DNA from: Bacteroidales bacterium
GTDB taxonomy: Bacteria; Bacteroidota; Bacteroidia; Bacteroidales; WCHB1-69
NCBI GenBank assembly: GCA_017535665.1
Contig: JAFXTS010000001.1
Location: 1 to 43,662, forward strand
DNA length: 43,662 nucleotides
Reading direction: 5' to 3'
The notes beneath the pieces were generated by a model, which worked only from the letters and a program-made list of their open reading frames with translations, had not been told where the DNA came from and did no database searches. Made by a program: the position numbers and the translations under genes. How positions within the stretch are numbered: the stretch's first letter is position 1; every line of letters begins with the position of its first letter. Positions 42,755-43,662 of this stretch are shown in pieces.

Positions 42755-43662
42755 ATGAAAAACATCCGCGAACAATTAGCAGAAATCGGCGTCGTGAATC
42801 CGACCGAAATTTACTACAACCTTTCTTACGATGAGCTCTATGAGCACGAAACCAAGCCCGGTCTGACCGGCTTCGATCGCGCATTTTATACCAAAAACGG
42901 CGCACTTTCGGTCGATACCGGCATCTTCACCGGCCGCTCGCCCAAAGACAAATATGTGGTCTATGACGACGAGACCAAGGACAACGTGTGGTGGGCCGCC
43001 CCCGGCAAGAAGGGCTCCGACAACCACCCCATCACCCCAGAGATTTGGAACCACCTCAAACAACTCAGCGAGAAACAGCTCAGCGGCAAGGCCGTGTATG
43101 TGATGGACGGCTACGCCGGCGCCAACGAGAACTCCCGCCTCAAAATCCGCTTCGTGACTGAGGTGGCCTGGCAGGCACACTTCATCAAGAATATGTTCAT
43201 CCGTCCCAGCGAGGAGGAACTCAAGGACTTCACCCCCGACTTCGTGGTGCTGAACAGCTGCAAAACCACCAACCCGAACTGGAAAGAACAGGGACTGAAC
43301 AGCGAGGTGTATGTGGCCTTCAACCTCACCGAGCGCATGGGCCTCATCGGCGGCACCTGGTACGGCGGCGAGATGAAGAAGGGCATCTTCTCGGTGATGA
43401 ACTACTACCTGCCACTCCGCGGAATGGCCGCCATGCACTGCTCCGCCAACCAAGGCAAGAGCGGCGACACCGCCATCTTCTTCGGCCTCTCCGGCACCGG
43501 CAAGACCACCCTCTCCACCGACCCGAACCGCGCCCTCATCGGTGACGACGAGCACGGCTGGGACGACAACGGCGTGTTCAACTTCGAGGGCGGCTTCTAC
43601 GCCAAGTTCATCAACCTCAGCGCCGAAAAAGAAACAGACATCTATAACGACATCAAACGCGA
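42755..43662 (+). CDS. pckA: Phosphoenolpyruvate carboxykinase (ATP), N-terminal part
   Basis: Interconverts oxaloacetate plus ATP with PEP, CO2 and ADP. In anaerobic Bacteroidota it usually runs toward oxaloacetate, for succinate fermentation and CO2 fixation. The first 302 codons lie in the window and the gene runs off the end. Visible motifs are [14 protein letters not shown], the [18 protein letters not shown] block with the metal-binding Lys, MHCSAN, and the kinase P-loop [13 protein letters not shown], followed by [11 protein letters not shown]. These identify the ATP-dependent rather than the GTP-dependent family. The codon-biased, GC-rich sequence in this part suggests high expression. 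Confidence 0.96.
   Translation, partial: MKNIREQLAEIGVVNPTEIYYNLSYDELYEHETKPGLTGFDRAFYTKNGALSVDTGIFTGRSPKDKYVVYDDETKDNVWWAAPGKKGSDNHPITPEIWNHLKQLSEKQLSGKAVYVMDGYAGANENSRLKIRFVTEVAWQAHFIKNMFIRPSEEELKDFTPDFVVLNSCKTTNPNWKEQGLNSEVYVAFNLTERMGLIGGTWYGGEMKKGIFSVMNYYLPLRGMAAMHCSANQGKSGDTAIFFGLSGTGKTTLSTDPNRALIGDDEHGWDDNGVFNFEGGFYAKFINLSAEKETDIYNDIKR

Overview
ORGANISM. The window looks like a chromosome segment of a member of Bacteroidota, most likely an uncultured or poorly characterised Bacteroidales. Three things point there. Most genes are preceded by the Bacteroidota -7 promoter box TAnnTTTG rather than a sigma70 box. Several secreted proteins carry type IX secretion (T9SS) C-terminal sorting domains. 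The gene content includes FISUMP proteins, Omp28, a C10 peptidase and many short-leader lipoproteins. I see no phage, transposase, CRISPR array or replication origin.

LAYOUT. 1-2220: start of a membrane-anchored, probably LytTR-type regulator (-), divergent from two lipoproteins (+), with a cluster of GTGAGGGG motifs between them. 2236-7912: pruA (-), nadA (+), an M13 metallopeptidase lipoprotein and a FISUMP protein. 7997-12375: two coupled paralogous beta-helix T9SS proteins. 12490-17501: leuS, a propeller protein, a DUF2238 membrane protein and a DUF1294 membrane protein. 17619-24618 (-): tRNA-Lys, mfd, a polysaccharide flippase and a Pif1-like helicase. 24743-26937 (+): a TPR/PD40 protein overlapping an outer-membrane barrel gene. 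27030-34822: mostly minus-strand envelope and lipoprotein genes (Omp28-like, PH-like/zinc-ribbon pair, C10 protease, barrel lipoprotein, DUF3298 lipoprotein, T9SS adhesin-like protein), plus msrC (+). 34823-42520: accessory region of exported proteins separated by unusually repeat-rich spacers. 42522-43662: tRNA-Ser and the start of pckA.

MOST UNUSUAL CONTENT. The 32.5-41.6 kb stretch holds two linked repeat systems. The first is a GC-rich palindromic repeat family (four sites). Two copies end in an almost identical 74-bp block that carries a promoter box and sits directly upstream of exported-protein genes. The second is a transcribed leader family (two clear copies, one shortened copy). In the two full copies a GGACTTC segment can pair either locally or with a distal GAAGTCC just before the start codon; the shortened copy has lost both partners. 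A self-contained unit for a 20-residue hydrophobic peptide (promoter, ORF, terminator) lies among them. A zinc-ribbon gene has an in-frame TAA after its only plausible ATG.

LIMITS. Functions come from recognisable motifs, not searches. RNA structures were paired by eye, and promoter calls rest on the TAnnTTTG box plus position.
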